DNA from: Pseudomonas cremoricolorata DSM 17059 = NBRC 16634
GTDB taxonomy: Bacteria; Pseudomonadota; Gammaproteobacteria; Pseudomonadales; Pseudomonadaceae
NCBI RefSeq assembly: GCF_000425745.1
Contig: NZ_AUEA01000013.1
Coordinates: 1 to 64,000 of the forward strand
Length of the DNA stretch: 64,000 nucleotides
Reading direction: 5' to 3'
Below the pieces are notes generated by a model. The model saw only the letters and a program-made list of their open reading frames with translations. It was not told the origin of the DNA and made no database searches. This document shows positions 36,907 to 45,413 of this stretch, one piece after another; position 1 is the stretch's first letter, and each line of letters begins with the position of its first letter. The position numbers and the translations under genes were made by a program.

Positions 36907-37542
36907 ATGCCCATCCACGAATGGCTCAGCTTCACCCTGATCGCTCTACTCGTCACCCTGACCCCCGGCCCCGGCGTAATCATGGCGCTCTCCAACTCAC
37001 TCGCCTATGGTCCAAAGCGCGCAATGCTTGGCTCGTTCGGAAGCGCTTGTGGGCTGTTGATTATCTCCGCCGCAACTAGTGCGGGCCTTGGCGTGGTGCT
37101 TCAGGCGTCGGCCACGGCGTTCTTGCTGTTGAAGGTGTTGGGCGCCAGTTATCTGGTCTATCTGGGCATAAAGCAGTGGCGCAGCCGCACCAGCGCGTTC
37201 GACAAGCTGGACAGTCCGACAAGGCGTGTGTCGAGTAACAAGCGGCTGGTGTTGAATGGCATGGCGGTAGCGCTCACCAATCCGAAAGCGATTCTGTTCT
37301 TTGCAGCGTTTTTGCCGCAATTCATTCGTCCGGGTCAAGATTCGGTCATGCACTTGGGCATGCTGATCCTGACGTTCGCGATGTGTTCGATCCTTTCCCA
37401 CGCGTTTTACGTGACGCTGGCGCAGATGCTGCGGCGGCAGTTAGCGGCGCCGAATCGGGCACAGTTGATGAATCGGTTGTTTGGGGCGTCGTTCATGGCG
37501 TTGGGTGGGAGTTTGTTCACGGTTCAGGCCAAGGTGGCCTGA
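36907..37542 (+). CDS. LysE/RhtB family amino-acid exporter
   Basis: This 211-aa inner-membrane protein has six membrane helices. The family motif TPGPGVIMALSNSLAYGPKRA lies near the N-terminus, and the NPKAILFFAAFLPQFI block is in the second half. LysE/RhtB proteins export amino acids or related solutes; the substrate here is unknown. It stands alone right of the island and left of a convergent histidine kinase gene. Confidence 0.9.
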   Translation: MPIHEWLSFTLIALLVTLTPGPGVIMALSNSLAYGPKRAMLGSFGSACGLLIISAATSAGLGVVLQASATAFLLLKVLGASYLVYLGIKQWRSRTSAFDKLDSPTRRVSSNKRLVLNGMAVALTNPKAILFFAAFLPQFIRPGQDSVMHLGMLILTFAMCSILSHAFYVTLAQMLRRQLAAPNRAQLMNRLFGASFMALGGSLFTVQAKVA

Positions 37543-37740
37543 CGCAGCGAATCTGCGATCAGGTGTAGGAACCTGCTAGTAAACGTGGCGCGCATTGAGC
37601 TTCCCATCATGGCGGCTGTGTGCGGGCAGGCTTCGGCGTGGCCGGGTTCCAAGGTTCCAGGTAGTCCTACCCCGCATACAGTTGCCACCCTATCCCGTAG
37701 GAAGGACGACGGTGGCGGCTTCACGCTCAAGCCTGGAGCA

Positions 37741-39126
37741 TCATGCAGGCTTATCCGCAGCCCGAGCGGCACCCCCCGGAAACGTCAGCTCCACACAAAG
37801 CCCCTTGCGCGCCCTGTTCGAAATCAGCAAAACCCCGCCCAACCGCCGGCTGATCATCTCGACGATGGACAGGCCAAGGCCGGCACCTTGCGGGTTCGCA
37901 TCGCTGTAGAAGCGGTCGCACAACCGTCCCAGCACGGCTTCGCTGACGCCGGGGCCTTCGTCCAGCACTTGTAGCACCACGTGCTGTTCGCCGCTGCGGC
38001 GCAGGCGCACGCAGACTTCGCTGTGGGCGGGGGCGAAGGTCAGGGCGTTGCTGATCAGGTTTTGCAGCATGATGGCGACGCAGGCCGGGTCACCGAGCAG
38101 GTGTTGGTCTTCTTCGCCGTCGAGTACCAGTTCCACGTCGCGTTTGAAGGCCAGGGGCGCCAGTTCGGCCAGTTCCTCACGCACCAATGCGGTGAGGTTG
38201 AGCGGGTGCTGGGGTTTTGCCACCGGTTCCAGGCGGGCCATGGTCAGTAACTGGCTGACGATGCGGGTCGCCCGGCCAACGCCCTGTTGCAGAAACTCCA
38301 GCGCTTCGGCGCGTTCTGCCTCGCTGTCTGCGTGCCGCGCGTTGCGCACATGGATGTCGAGAATCGCCAGCGGCGTGCGCAGTTCGTGGGCGGCGTCGGC
38401 GATGAAGCGGCGTTCGCGTTCGAGCAGGGCGCGGATCTGGCTCAGCAGCCGGTCCAGGGCGTTGCGCATGGGCTCGAGCTCCTGGGGCAGGGGGCCGACG
38501 GCCAGCGGCTCGAGGCTGTCGATGGGCCTGGCGCGGACGTGGCGTGCCAGGCGCTGCAAGGGGGCGAGGCCCCAGCCGAGCAGTGCCCAGATGATCGCGG
38601 CCAGCAGCGGCAAGCCCATCAGCAGGGGAAACAGTGCGTGTTGGACGATTGTCTGAATCAGATCCTGACGCACATCGTCGCGCTCACCGACCCAGATACG
38701 CAGGCCCTGCACGCTGTCGGCCAGCAGCACGCCACACCAGTCCTGGCCGTCGATGATGAAGTCGTGAATGCCCGGTTGCGGCGGTTGCTCCAGCTGCGGA
38801 GCGTCTTCGGAGCGCACCAGCAGACGGCCGTCCGGCGCCCATATCTGAAAGGCCAGGTTGATTTCGTAGGGGTGAGTGAGGATGCCCTCGCCCGAGCGGT
38901 TCAGTGCGCCGTCGAGTGCGGCGCCCAGTTGATTCCAGTCGGTCTGCTCGGGGTTCTGCGTTTGCAGCATGCCTTGCAGCAGGCGAGCGCCTTGCACCAG
39001 TTGGGCGTCGTAGACCTGCTCGATCTCGCGGTGGCTATCGCGCAGAACCAGCAGGGCCAAGGCCAGGGTACCGAGGATGACCAGGGCGATGGTCGGGGCG
39101 AGGATGCGCGTACGGATGGCGATCAT
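37741..39126 (-). CDS. Sensor histidine kinase, PmrB/QseC-like (system 1)
   Basis: This 461-aa membrane kinase has two helices flanking a periplasmic sensor region (about residues 30-160), a HAMP-like linker, the HisKA motif FIADAAHELRTPLAIL and HATPase boxes (LISNALTFAP, DEGPGVSE, GAGLGLSIVEMI). Its ATG overlaps the response-regulator stop by one base. The sensor region shares VYDAQLxQxARLLQG and IWVGERDDVRxDL with the kinase at 53454-54821, so the two are paralogues. The genes it is divergent from suggest envelope or metal-stress sensing. Confidence 0.9.
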   Translation of the reverse strand: MIAIRTRILAPTIALVILGTLALALLVLRDSHREIEQVYDAQLVQGARLLQGMLQTQNPEQTDWNQLGAALDGALNRSGEGILTHPYEINLAFQIWAPDGRLLVRSEDAPQLEQPPQPGIHDFIIDGQDWCGVLLADSVQGLRIWVGERDDVRQDLIQTIVQHALFPLLMGLPLLAAIIWALLGWGLAPLQRLARHVRARPIDSLEPLAVGPLPQELEPMRNALDRLLSQIRALLERERRFIADAAHELRTPLAILDIHVRNARHADSEAERAEALEFLQQGVGRATRIVSQLLTMARLEPVAKPQHPLNLTALVREELAELAPLAFKRDVELVLDGEEDQHLLGDPACVAIMLQNLISNALTFAPAHSEVCVRLRRSGEQHVVLQVLDEGPGVSEAVLGRLCDRFYSDANPQGAGLGLSIVEMISRRLGGVLLISNRARKGLCVELTFPGGAARAADKPA

Positions 39127-39788
39127 CAGGCGTGGTCCACCACATAACCGACCCCGCGGACAGTGCGAATGAAGCTGCTATCGAGCTTCTTGCGCAGGTT
39201 GTGGATCATCACTTCCAGGGTGTTGCCCTGGCCGCTGTCCTGCCAGCCATAGAGCGCGCTGCTCAAGCGCTCGCGGGTGACCACCACGCCGGGGCGGCTG
39301 AGCAACTGGTGCAGCAGTTGATATTCCATGGGCGTCATGGCCACCACATTGCCTTGGTAGCGCACTTGCTGGGTGGCCGGGTTGAGGCTGACGCCGGCAT
39401 GTTCGAGCAGCGGTTGCGCGCGGCCCTGGCTGCGTCTGAGCAGGGCGCGTGTGCGTGCCTTGAGTTCGTCGAGGTCGAAGGGTTTGATCAGGTAGTCGTC
39501 CGCCCCGGCGTCAAGGCCCTGGATGCGGTCGGCGGTGGCATCGCGTGCTGTAAGAATCAGCACCGGCACGTCGATGCTCTGCCGCGAACGGAGCTTGCGC
39601 AGCACCTCCAGGCCATCGAGCCCCGGCAAACCGAGGTCGAGCAGCACCAGATCGAACGGCTCGCAGCGCAGGGCATGCTCGGCCGCCAGGCCGTCCGCGA
39701 CCCAGTCCAGCCGGTAGCCTTCACGGCGCAGGGCTACGCGGATGCCCTCTGCCAGGGCCGTATCGTCTTCGACCAGCAGAACGCGCAT
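39126..39788 (-). CDS. OmpR-family response regulator, PmrA/QseB-like (system 1)
   Basis: This 220-aa protein has a receiver domain (MRVLLVEDD, phosphoacceptor Asp in LVLLDLGLPG, Lys in YLIKPFD) and a winged-helix DNA-binding domain ending in FIRTVRGVGYVVDHA. The ATG at 39788 follows a GAGGTGA site; a GTG six bases upstream is less likely. It is probably the activator acting on the TTAAG-type box in the divergent promoter region. It is closely similar over its length to the regulator at 52795-53457. Confidence 0.92.
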   Translation of the reverse strand: MRVLLVEDDTALAEGIRVALRREGYRLDWVADGLAAEHALRCEPFDLVLLDLGLPGLDGLEVLRKLRSRQSIDVPVLILTARDATADRIQGLDAGADDYLIKPFDLDELKARTRALLRRSQGRAQPLLEHAGVSLNPATQQVRYQGNVVAMTPMEYQLLHQLLSRPGVVVTRERLSSALYGWQDSGQGNTLEVMIHNLRKKLDSSFIRTVRGVGYVVDHA

Positions 39789-39850
39789 CGACACTCACCT
39801 CGGATAGTGGAATGGGGCCATGATCGCCATCCGCAATCTGCGGGCCAGAG

Positions 39851-39870
39851 GCAAGATATTGCAAGATATT
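39851..39870 (+). repeat. Tandem 10-bp repeat in the divergent promoter region
   Basis: GCAAGATATT occurs twice head-to-tail between the response-regulator gene and the PepSY gene, 5 bases left of the TTAAG-type box. Confidence 0.7.
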
Positions 39871-39875
39871 ACCTA

Positions 39876-39891
39876 CTAAGAGTTCTTTAAG
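39876..39891 (+). promoter_or_regulatory. BqsR/PmrA-type box (CTAAG-N6-TTAAG)
   Basis: CTAAG, 6 bases, TTAAG matches 9 of 10 positions of the TTAAG-N6-TTAAG site known for BqsR of P. aeruginosa, and also the (C/T)TTAAG-N5 direct-repeat form of PmrA boxes. It lies 46 bases upstream of the PepSY gene in the region shared with the response regulator. The same architecture occurs at 49014-49029. Confidence 0.65.
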
Positions 39892-39936
39892 GTTCGCCCA
39901 GCACTGTAAGTAGCCATCAATCAGGAGGTCTCCCTT

Positions 39937-40203
39937 ATGCGCTACATCGTGCTCCCCATGCTGCTGCTGGCCAGCTCGCAGGTATTTGCCAAGACTGAAT
40001 GCACCACGGCTGAGCGCTCTACCTGGCAGGACCCGGAACGCTTCCAGGAACAGCTCAAGGCGCAGGGTTACCAGATCAGCAAATTCAAGATCACCGAAGG
40101 CAATTGCTACGAGATCTACGGCTTCGACAAGGACAAGCGCAAGGTCGAGATCTACCACGACCCGGTCACGGGTAAAGCCGTGAAGACCGAGATCGACGAG
40201 TGA
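39937..40203 (+). CDS. Periplasmic PepSY-domain protein
   Basis: This 88-aa protein has a signal peptide (cleavage after QVFA, about residue 18), two Cys and a PepSY-like domain with CYEIYGFDKDKRKVEIYHDP near its end. Such small PepSY proteins are common first targets of PmrAB/QseBC/BqsRS-type systems and may bind metal or modulate the sensor. GGAGG lies upstream, and its TGA overlaps the ATG of the cytochrome gene. Confidence 0.85.
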   Translation: MRYIVLPMLLLASSQVFAKTECTTAERSTWQDPERFQEQLKAQGYQISKFKITEGNCYEIYGFDKDKRKVEIYHDPVTGKAVKTEIDE

Positions 40204-40742
40204 TGACGGCAGCGTCGATACGCCTGTGGGATCCGCTGATCCGCGTGTTCCATCTGTCTATCGCCGCTGTCTTCGTTGGCAATTACTTTTTCAACGAAGC
40301 TGGCGATGACTGGCACCGCTGGCTGGGTTATTACGCAGCCACCTGGCTGGCGATACGTCTGGTGTGGGGTTTCATTGGGCCACGCAGTGCACGCTGGGCT
40401 GACTTCTGGCCGACGCCGCAGCGCGTGCGCGAACATGCCATGGCCTTGTTGCGCGGCCGCGATTGCCACCGACTCGGCCACTCGCCCATTGGCGGGTTGG
40501 TGATGCTGCTGATGATGGCGTCAATCGCCAGCCTGGCGATGTCCGGTTTCCTCATGCGGGAAGTCGACGCGCTATGGGGCGCTGACTGGCCAATGACGAT
40601 TCATAGCGTCAGTGCCGACACGCTGCTCGTGCTGATCATCGTGCATGTGACGGCAGCGCTGTTCGAGAGCGTGCGCCTGCGCGAAAACCTGCCCCTGTCC
40701 ATGCTGACCGGTCGCCGCCGACCTCTGCCAAAAGATCGATAA
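40203..40742 (+). CDS. Cytochrome b561/Ni-Fe hydrogenase b-type membrane protein
   Basis: This 179-aa protein has four membrane helices. Paired His residues suit b-type heme: His18 (RVFHLSIAAVF), His39 in the second block (DWHRWLGYYAATW) and two in the C-terminal helices (MTIHSVSAD, IIVHVTAALFES). The start ATG overlaps the PepSY stop (TGATG); a GTG three bases earlier is less likely. It is likely an electron carrier in the inner membrane, possibly tied to metal redox given the neighbours. The partner is unknown. Confidence 0.85.
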   Translation: MTAASIRLWDPLIRVFHLSIAAVFVGNYFFNEAGDDWHRWLGYYAATWLAIRLVWGFIGPRSARWADFWPTPQRVREHAMALLRGRDCHRLGHSPIGGLVMLLMMASIASLAMSGFLMREVDALWGADWPMTIHSVSADTLLVLIIVHVTAALFESVRLRENLPLSMLTGRRRPLPKDR

Positions 40743-40763
40743 GTCTCCCTCCAGGACACCCGC

Positions 40764-42449
40764 ATGCACCTTTCCCTAGCGCTTCCCCGCCCGACCGGGG
40801 GGCTACGTCCGTGGCTCAACCTGGCTGCTCTGGCAACGCTCAGTTGCGCCTTGTTGTTGCTCGATGACTTTCTCCAGCAGCTGTACACCTCCAACAATCG
40901 CGCTGAACTGGAGCTGAGCTATGTCATCGTGCTCTGGCTGTTCAGCGCCGCGCTCTGGCTCGGCAACCTGCGTGCGCTGACGGTTGGGGTGTTGCTGCTG
41001 TTCGCGGCGATGCAGCTCATGCAATTGGCCAACATCAGCTTCTTCGGTGAACCGCTGAGTGCCACCGATATTCAGTCGTTGCTCAATGATCCGGCCGAGG
41101 TGAGTCAGACGGCGCGGCACAGCCTGGCTCAGCACTGGCCGGCGCTGTTGTGCGTGGCCTTGCCCTATATGGCGCTTCTGGCCCTGCATGTGAGGCTGCC
41201 AGGCCGCGTCGCGCTTCCTGCCAGCCGCTGGGCACTGGTGTTGATCGCGCTGGTGCTGCTGGCCAAACCCTACCGTGCCACCTATCGCAACCTCGACTCC
41301 TTCGCCGCCAGCCCGAATCGCAGCGCTCTGCACAATAGCCTCAACGTATTTTCGGCCTGGTCGGTGCGACTGGCTTTCCGCGATGGGGTCGAACTGCCGC
41401 CGACGCCGTACGCGCCGTACCAGCTGAGCGGCGTGCCGAGCACTGCCAAGCATGTCTGGCTGGTGGTGGCCGACTCGCTGCGCACTGACCGTCTGGGGCT
41501 GTTCGGCTATGAACGCAACACCACGCCGCAGCTTTCCGGCTACCTCAAGCAACACCCCAGCGCCTTCGTTCGTCCAGGCATCGCGGCGGGTGTGGCCACC
41601 GATGTGAGCCTGCCGTACTTGCTCAACCCGATTCGTGAGCCCGGCAAGGACCAACTGCTGCGCACCGGCCAGGTCAACCTGTTCCGTTTTGCCCAGCAGG
41701 CGGGTTTTCGCACCCACTGGATCTCCTCGCAGGAGTCCAAGCTGCTGGCGCATCTGGGCAGCCGCTACCTGGATGTCTCGATCACCCGTGAAGATCACCC
41801 ACTGCGTTTTCTCCAGCGCCAGGACCGCGCCTTGCTGGATGTGCTCGATCAGCAGCGTTGGGCCGAGCGCAACTTCGTCGTGCTCAACCTGCGCACCGCG
41901 CACCTGCCTTATGCGCAGAACTACCGGCATGAATCACGCCCCATGCCATGGCCCGACAGCGGCCCGGACGGGCAGAGCAACGCCTATGACAACTCGATCC
42001 ATTACCTCGATAGCCTGTTGGGGGAGGTCATCGCCGACTTCGACAAGCTCGAGGGCGAGCGCTACCTGATCATCACCGGCGATCACGGCCAGCGCCTGGG
42101 GGAGGGCGGATACTGGGGGCACAACGACCTGGTGCCGGAAGTCAGCGATGTACCGATGATCGTGGTGGCGCGTGATGCGCCTGGGCAGGCGATGAGCGAA
42201 TTCGCCCGGGAACGCTGGATCAGTCATTACGAGGCCGGTAAATGGCTGGCCGCCCGGCTGGGAACACGAATCGACAACCCCAACCTGCGCGCCGATGAGT
42301 ACTTCGTGCACGGCAAGCTGCTGTTTACCGACAACTTCGTCCAGCGTGTCTGCGAAACGCCGGGTGGTCTGGTGCATCAGGCGCCGGAGCAACTCAGTAT
42401 GTTGCTGGTCAAGCCAGTGGCAAGAGGCTGCGCTGGTGACAATGGCTGA
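40764..42449 (+). CDS. EptA-like phosphoethanolamine transferase / sulfatase-fold protein
   Basis: This 561-aa protein has about five N-terminal membrane helices and a periplasmic alkaline-phosphatase-like domain. The presumed nucleophile is Thr279 (GVATDVSLP), and a metal pair is Asp440-His441 (TGDHGQRLGEGGYWGHND). The first metal ligand, Glu in EptA (GET/GES), is Asp237 here (VVADSLRTDRLGLFGY). EptA enzymes add phosphoethanolamine to lipid A and are PmrA targets, which fits the adjacent two-component system. The Asp replacement leaves the exact substrate open. AGGA lies upstream and the gene follows the cytochrome gene by 21 bp. Confidence 0.8.
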   Translation: MHLSLALPRPTGGLRPWLNLAALATLSCALLLLDDFLQQLYTSNNRAELELSYVIVLWLFSAALWLGNLRALTVGVLLLFAAMQLMQLANISFFGEPLSATDIQSLLNDPAEVSQTARHSLAQHWPALLCVALPYMALLALHVRLPGRVALPASRWALVLIALVLLAKPYRATYRNLDSFAASPNRSALHNSLNVFSAWSVRLAFRDGVELPPTPYAPYQLSGVPSTAKHVWLVVADSLRTDRLGLFGYERNTTPQLSGYLKQHPSAFVRPGIAAGVATDVSLPYLLNPIREPGKDQLLRTGQVNLFRFAQQAGFRTHWISSQESKLLAHLGSRYLDVSITREDHPLRFLQRQDRALLDVLDQQRWAERNFVVLNLRTAHLPYAQNYRHESRPMPWPDSGPDGQSNAYDNSIHYLDSLLGEVIADFDKLEGERYLIITGDHGQRLGEGGYWGHNDLVPEVSDVPMIVVARDAPGQAMSEFARERWISHYEAGKWLAARLGTRIDNPNLRADEYFVHGKLLFTDNFVQRVCETPGGLVHQAPEQLSMLLVKPVARGCAGDNG

Positions 42450-42509
42450 GAAGGTAATCAACTGCAGTTTTTGAGTGTCTGACCGTACACGGCATCGCTG
42501 TCTGCGTGT

Positions 42510-42522
42510 TGAGGGAAATTCA
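42510..42522 (+). promoter_or_regulatory. Possible degenerate MetR site
   Basis: TGAG-N5-TTCA differs by one base from the MetR consensus TGAA-N5-TTCA. It lies 53 bases upstream of the perfect site at 42563. Confidence 0.4.
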
Positions 42523-42562
42523 ACATGAAGCGAAGCCAACATGAGCATGGCTAAAGATCCTC

Positions 42563-42575
42563 TGAAATCGTTTCA
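42563..42575 (+). promoter_or_regulatory. MetR-type site upstream of mesX
   Basis: TGAAATCGTTTCA is a perfect match to TGAA-N5-TTCA. It lies 110 bases upstream of mesX, whose partner is a methionine synthase, so control by MetR is plausible. Confidence 0.6.
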
Positions 42576-42684
42576 TTAGCTCCACGCCCTTCACCGCCCC
42601 TAAACTGCCGGCCAATGACCGACGCTGCGAGCCACAAGCGCGCAGCGTACCGACCTTCTTCCGCATTCAAGGTGCCAGGCCGAC

Positions 42685-43668
42685 ATGAGCAGTGAGTTCA
42701 CTTTCGCCATCAAGCGCATTGCCTTCGATGAGCATTACCAGCCATCGGGCAATACGCGTATCACCACCAACTTCGCCAATCTGGCGCGGGGCGCTGATCG
42801 GCAGAACAATCTGCGCAACACCCTGCGCATGATCAACAACCGCTTCAATGCCCTGGCCAACTGGGACAACCCCGAGGCGAATCGTTATTCGGTCGAGCTG
42901 GACATCGTTTCGGTGGAAATGAAGCTGGCCGCAGGCAGCCTCGAGCACCAACTGCCGCTGATTGAAATCCTCAAGACCGCGGTGATAGACCACCGCACCG
43001 GCGAGCGTATCGAAGGTATGGTCGGCAATAATTTCTCGTCGTATGTGCGCGATTACGATTTCAGCATCGTGCTGCCTGCACACCATCAGGCGCAGTCGGC
43101 CTTGCCGGTGCCGGAAGACTTTGGCGTGTTGCATGGCAAGTTGTTCAAGTCGTTCGTCGAGTCCGAGGCGTACCGCGCGCACTTTCACAAGGCGCCGGTG
43201 ATTTGCCTGAGCGTGTCGAGCAGCAAGACCTATCACCGCACTGACAACCACCACCCGGTGCTGGGTGTCGAGTATCGCCAGGATGAATACTCGCTGACCG
43301 ACGACTACTTCCGCGAGATGGGCCTGACCGTGCGCTACTTCATGCCGCCAGGCAGTGTCGCGCCGCTGGCGTTTTATTTCTCGGGCGATCTGTTGGGCGA
43401 TTACACGGCGCTGGAGCTGATCAGCACCATCAGCACCATGGACACGTTCCAGAAGATCTACCGGCCGGAAATCTACAACGCCAACTCGGCTGCCGCTGCC
43501 TCGTACCAGCCGAGCCTGCGTCATGAGGATTACTCCCTGACCCGTATCGTCTACGACCGGGAAGAGCGCAGTCGCCTGGCCACCGAGCAGGGGCGCTTCG
43601 CCGAAGAGCATTTCATCAAGCCGTATGGCCCTGTGTTGCAGCAATGGGCTGCGAACTACGCGCGTTGA
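42685..43668 (+). CDS. mesX: MesX (DUF1852), partner of methionine synthase MesD
   Basis: This 327-aa soluble DUF1852 protein begins MSSEFTFAIKRIAFDEHY. Work on folate-independent methionine synthases showed that the core-MetE family MesD needs MesX and oxygen to make methionine; the methyl donor was not established. It lies 27 bp upstream of mesD on the same strand, the expected pairing. It has no membrane segments. His- and Asp-rich stretches (AHFHKAP, TYHRTDNHHPV) could bind a metal, but this is inference. Confidence 0.88.
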   Translation: MSSEFTFAIKRIAFDEHYQPSGNTRITTNFANLARGADRQNNLRNTLRMINNRFNALANWDNPEANRYSVELDIVSVEMKLAAGSLEHQLPLIEILKTAVIDHRTGERIEGMVGNNFSSYVRDYDFSIVLPAHHQAQSALPVPEDFGVLHGKLFKSFVESEAYRAHFHKAPVICLSVSSSKTYHRTDNHHPVLGVEYRQDEYSLTDDYFREMGLTVRYFMPPGSVAPLAFYFSGDLLGDYTALELISTISTMDTFQKIYRPEIYNANSAAAASYQPSLRHEDYSLTRIVYDREERSRLATEQGRFAEEHFIKPYGPVLQQWAANYAR

Positions 43669-43695
43669 TCGATCATTCGTACAAGGTTTTTTATC

Positions 43696-44727
43696 ATGAC
43701 AAAGTTACTCCCCACCTCCACCGCTGGCAGCCTGCCCAAACCCATCTGGCTGGCCGAGCCGGAAACCCTCTGGTCGCCCTGGAAGTTGGAAGGCGATGCA
43801 CTGGTGGAAGGCAAACAAGATGCCTTGCGCGTATCGCTGCGTGAACAGCAGCAGGCCGGTATCGATATCGTCAGCGACGGTGAACAGACCCGTCAGCACT
43901 TCGTCACCACCTTCATTGAGCACCTGAGCGGCGTCGACTTTGCCCAGCGCGAAACCGTGCGCATTCGTGACCGTTACGACGCCAGTGTGCCGACCGTGGT
44001 GGGCCCAGTGGCGCGGCAGAAGCCGGTGTTCGTCGAAGACGCCAAGTTCCTCCGCGCGCAAACGTCGCAGCCGATCAAGTGGGCCTTGCCTGGCCCGATG
44101 ACCATGATCGACACCCTGTACGATGCGCACTACAAGAGCCGGGAAAAATTGGCCTGGGAGTTCGCCAAGATCCTCAACCAGGAAGCCAAGGAACTGGAAG
44201 CGGCGGGTGTCGACATCATTCAGTTCGATGAGCCGGCGTTCAACGTGTTCTTCGATGAAGTCAACGAGTGGGGCATCGCCACACTGGAGCGGGCCATCGA
44301 AGGGCTCAAGTGTGAAACCGCTGTGCACATTTGCTATGGCTACGGCATCAAGGCCAACACCGACTGGAAAAAGACCCTGGGTTCGGAGTGGCGTCAGTAC
44401 GAACAGGCGTTCCCGAAACTGCAACAGTCGAGCATCGATATCATTTCGCTGGAGTGCCATAACTCCCACGTGCCGATGGACTTGCTGGAGTTGATTCGCG
44501 GCAAGAAGGTCATGGTCGGCGCGATCGACGTCGCCAACCATGCGGTGGAAACCCCGGAAGAGGTGGCCGCCACCTTGCGCAAGGCGCTGCAGTTCGTCGA
44601 CGCCGACAAGTTGTACCCGTGCACCAACTGCGGCATGGCACCACTGCCGCGTGAGGTGGCCCGTGGCAAGCTCAACGCCTTGAGTGCGGGTGCCGAGATC
44701 GTGCGGCGTGAGTTGTTGAATCGGTAA
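43696..44727 (+). CDS. mesD: Folate-independent methionine synthase MesD (core MetE-like)
   Basis: This 343-aa protein equals the C-terminal catalytic barrel of cobalamin-independent methionine synthase and lacks the folate-binding N-terminal half of MetE (about 760 aa). Zinc and homocysteine residues are recognisable: His211 and Cys213 (VHICYGYG), Glu253 (SLECHNSH) and Cys309/Cys312 (YPCTNCGMAPL). With the adjacent DUF1852 gene this identifies the MesD branch. AAGG lies upstream. MetR-like sites are upstream of the pair. Confidence 0.9.
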   Translation: MTKLLPTSTAGSLPKPIWLAEPETLWSPWKLEGDALVEGKQDALRVSLREQQQAGIDIVSDGEQTRQHFVTTFIEHLSGVDFAQRETVRIRDRYDASVPTVVGPVARQKPVFVEDAKFLRAQTSQPIKWALPGPMTMIDTLYDAHYKSREKLAWEFAKILNQEAKELEAAGVDIIQFDEPAFNVFFDEVNEWGIATLERAIEGLKCETAVHICYGYGIKANTDWKKTLGSEWRQYEQAFPKLQQSSIDIISLECHNSHVPMDLLELIRGKKVMVGAIDVANHAVETPEEVAATLRKALQFVDADKLYPCTNCGMAPLPREVARGKLNALSAGAEIVRRELLNR

Positions 44728-44863
44728 TTTCTCGATACCGCAGGGGCGACGGACTCGTAGTAATGAATAGGCGAGGGGTTGCCCCTTTCCTCGTTTCAAA
44801 TCTGGGCGTCAGATTCGGCTTTCTATCAGAGTTGCGATAAGGCGATTACTGCTTTTGTGCTAA

Positions 44864-44878
44864 TGAGGTGTATTATCA
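44864..44878. promoter_or_regulatory. Fur-box-like site upstream of the FecI gene
   Basis: TGAGGTGTATTATCA matches the 7-1-7 Fur motif TGATAATnATTATCA at 10 of 14 positions, with a perfect right half. It lies 29 bases before the sigma-factor start. Iron-starvation sigma genes are normally Fur-repressed. Confidence 0.6.
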
Positions 44879-44906
44879 TTCGCCTTTTCCCAGCACCCCC
44901 TTCGCC

Positions 44907-45410
44907 ATGTCCGACGCCACAGAACGACTCGCCCTACAGCGGCTGTACAGCGACCACCACGGTTGGCTGCACCGCTGGCTGCGCGGCAAGCTCGGTTGCC
45001 GGGAACAGGCGGCGGACCTGGCCCAGGACACCTTCGTTCGGGTGATGACCCAGCGCCGCTTCGATGAGCTGCGCCAGCCGCGGGCCTACCTGACCACCGT
45101 CGCTCGCAGCCTGCTGGTCGACCTGTACCGCCGCCGTTCTCTGGAACAGGCCTACCTGGCGGCCCTGGCGGCGCAGCCCGAGGCGCTGGACATCTCGCCG
45201 CAGACGCGCAGCATCATCCTCGAGACGTTGCTGCTGATCGATACGATGCTCGACGGGCTGTGCCCGCGGGCGCGGGAGATTTTCCTGCTGGCGCAGTTGG
45301 ATGGCCTGAGTTTCGTCGAGATCGGTCGGCGTCTGGGGCTGTCGAGCAACACCGTGCGCAAGCACTTCATCCGCGCCATGGCCCAGTGCCTGTTGCTGGT
45401 CGAGGACTGA
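44907..45410 (+). CDS. FecI-type ECF sigma factor
   Basis: This 167-aa ECF sigma factor has region 2 (LQRLYSDHHGWLHRWLRGKL, then AADLAQDTFVRVM) and region 4 (LDGLCPRAREIFLLAQLDG, then SFVEIGRRLGLSSNTVRKH). The start at 44907 (MSDATERLALQ) is preferred over 44868, which lies in the Fur-like box. It is followed 3 bp later by a FecR gene and then by a receptor with a signalling domain, a complete iron-responsive surface-signalling set. Confidence 0.93.
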   Translation: MSDATERLALQRLYSDHHGWLHRWLRGKLGCREQAADLAQDTFVRVMTQRRFDELRQPRAYLTTVARSLLVDLYRRRSLEQAYLAALAAQPEALDISPQTRSIILETLLLIDTMLDGLCPRAREIFLLAQLDGLSFVEIGRRLGLSSNTVRKHFIRAMAQCLLLVED

Positions 45411-45413
45411 GCC

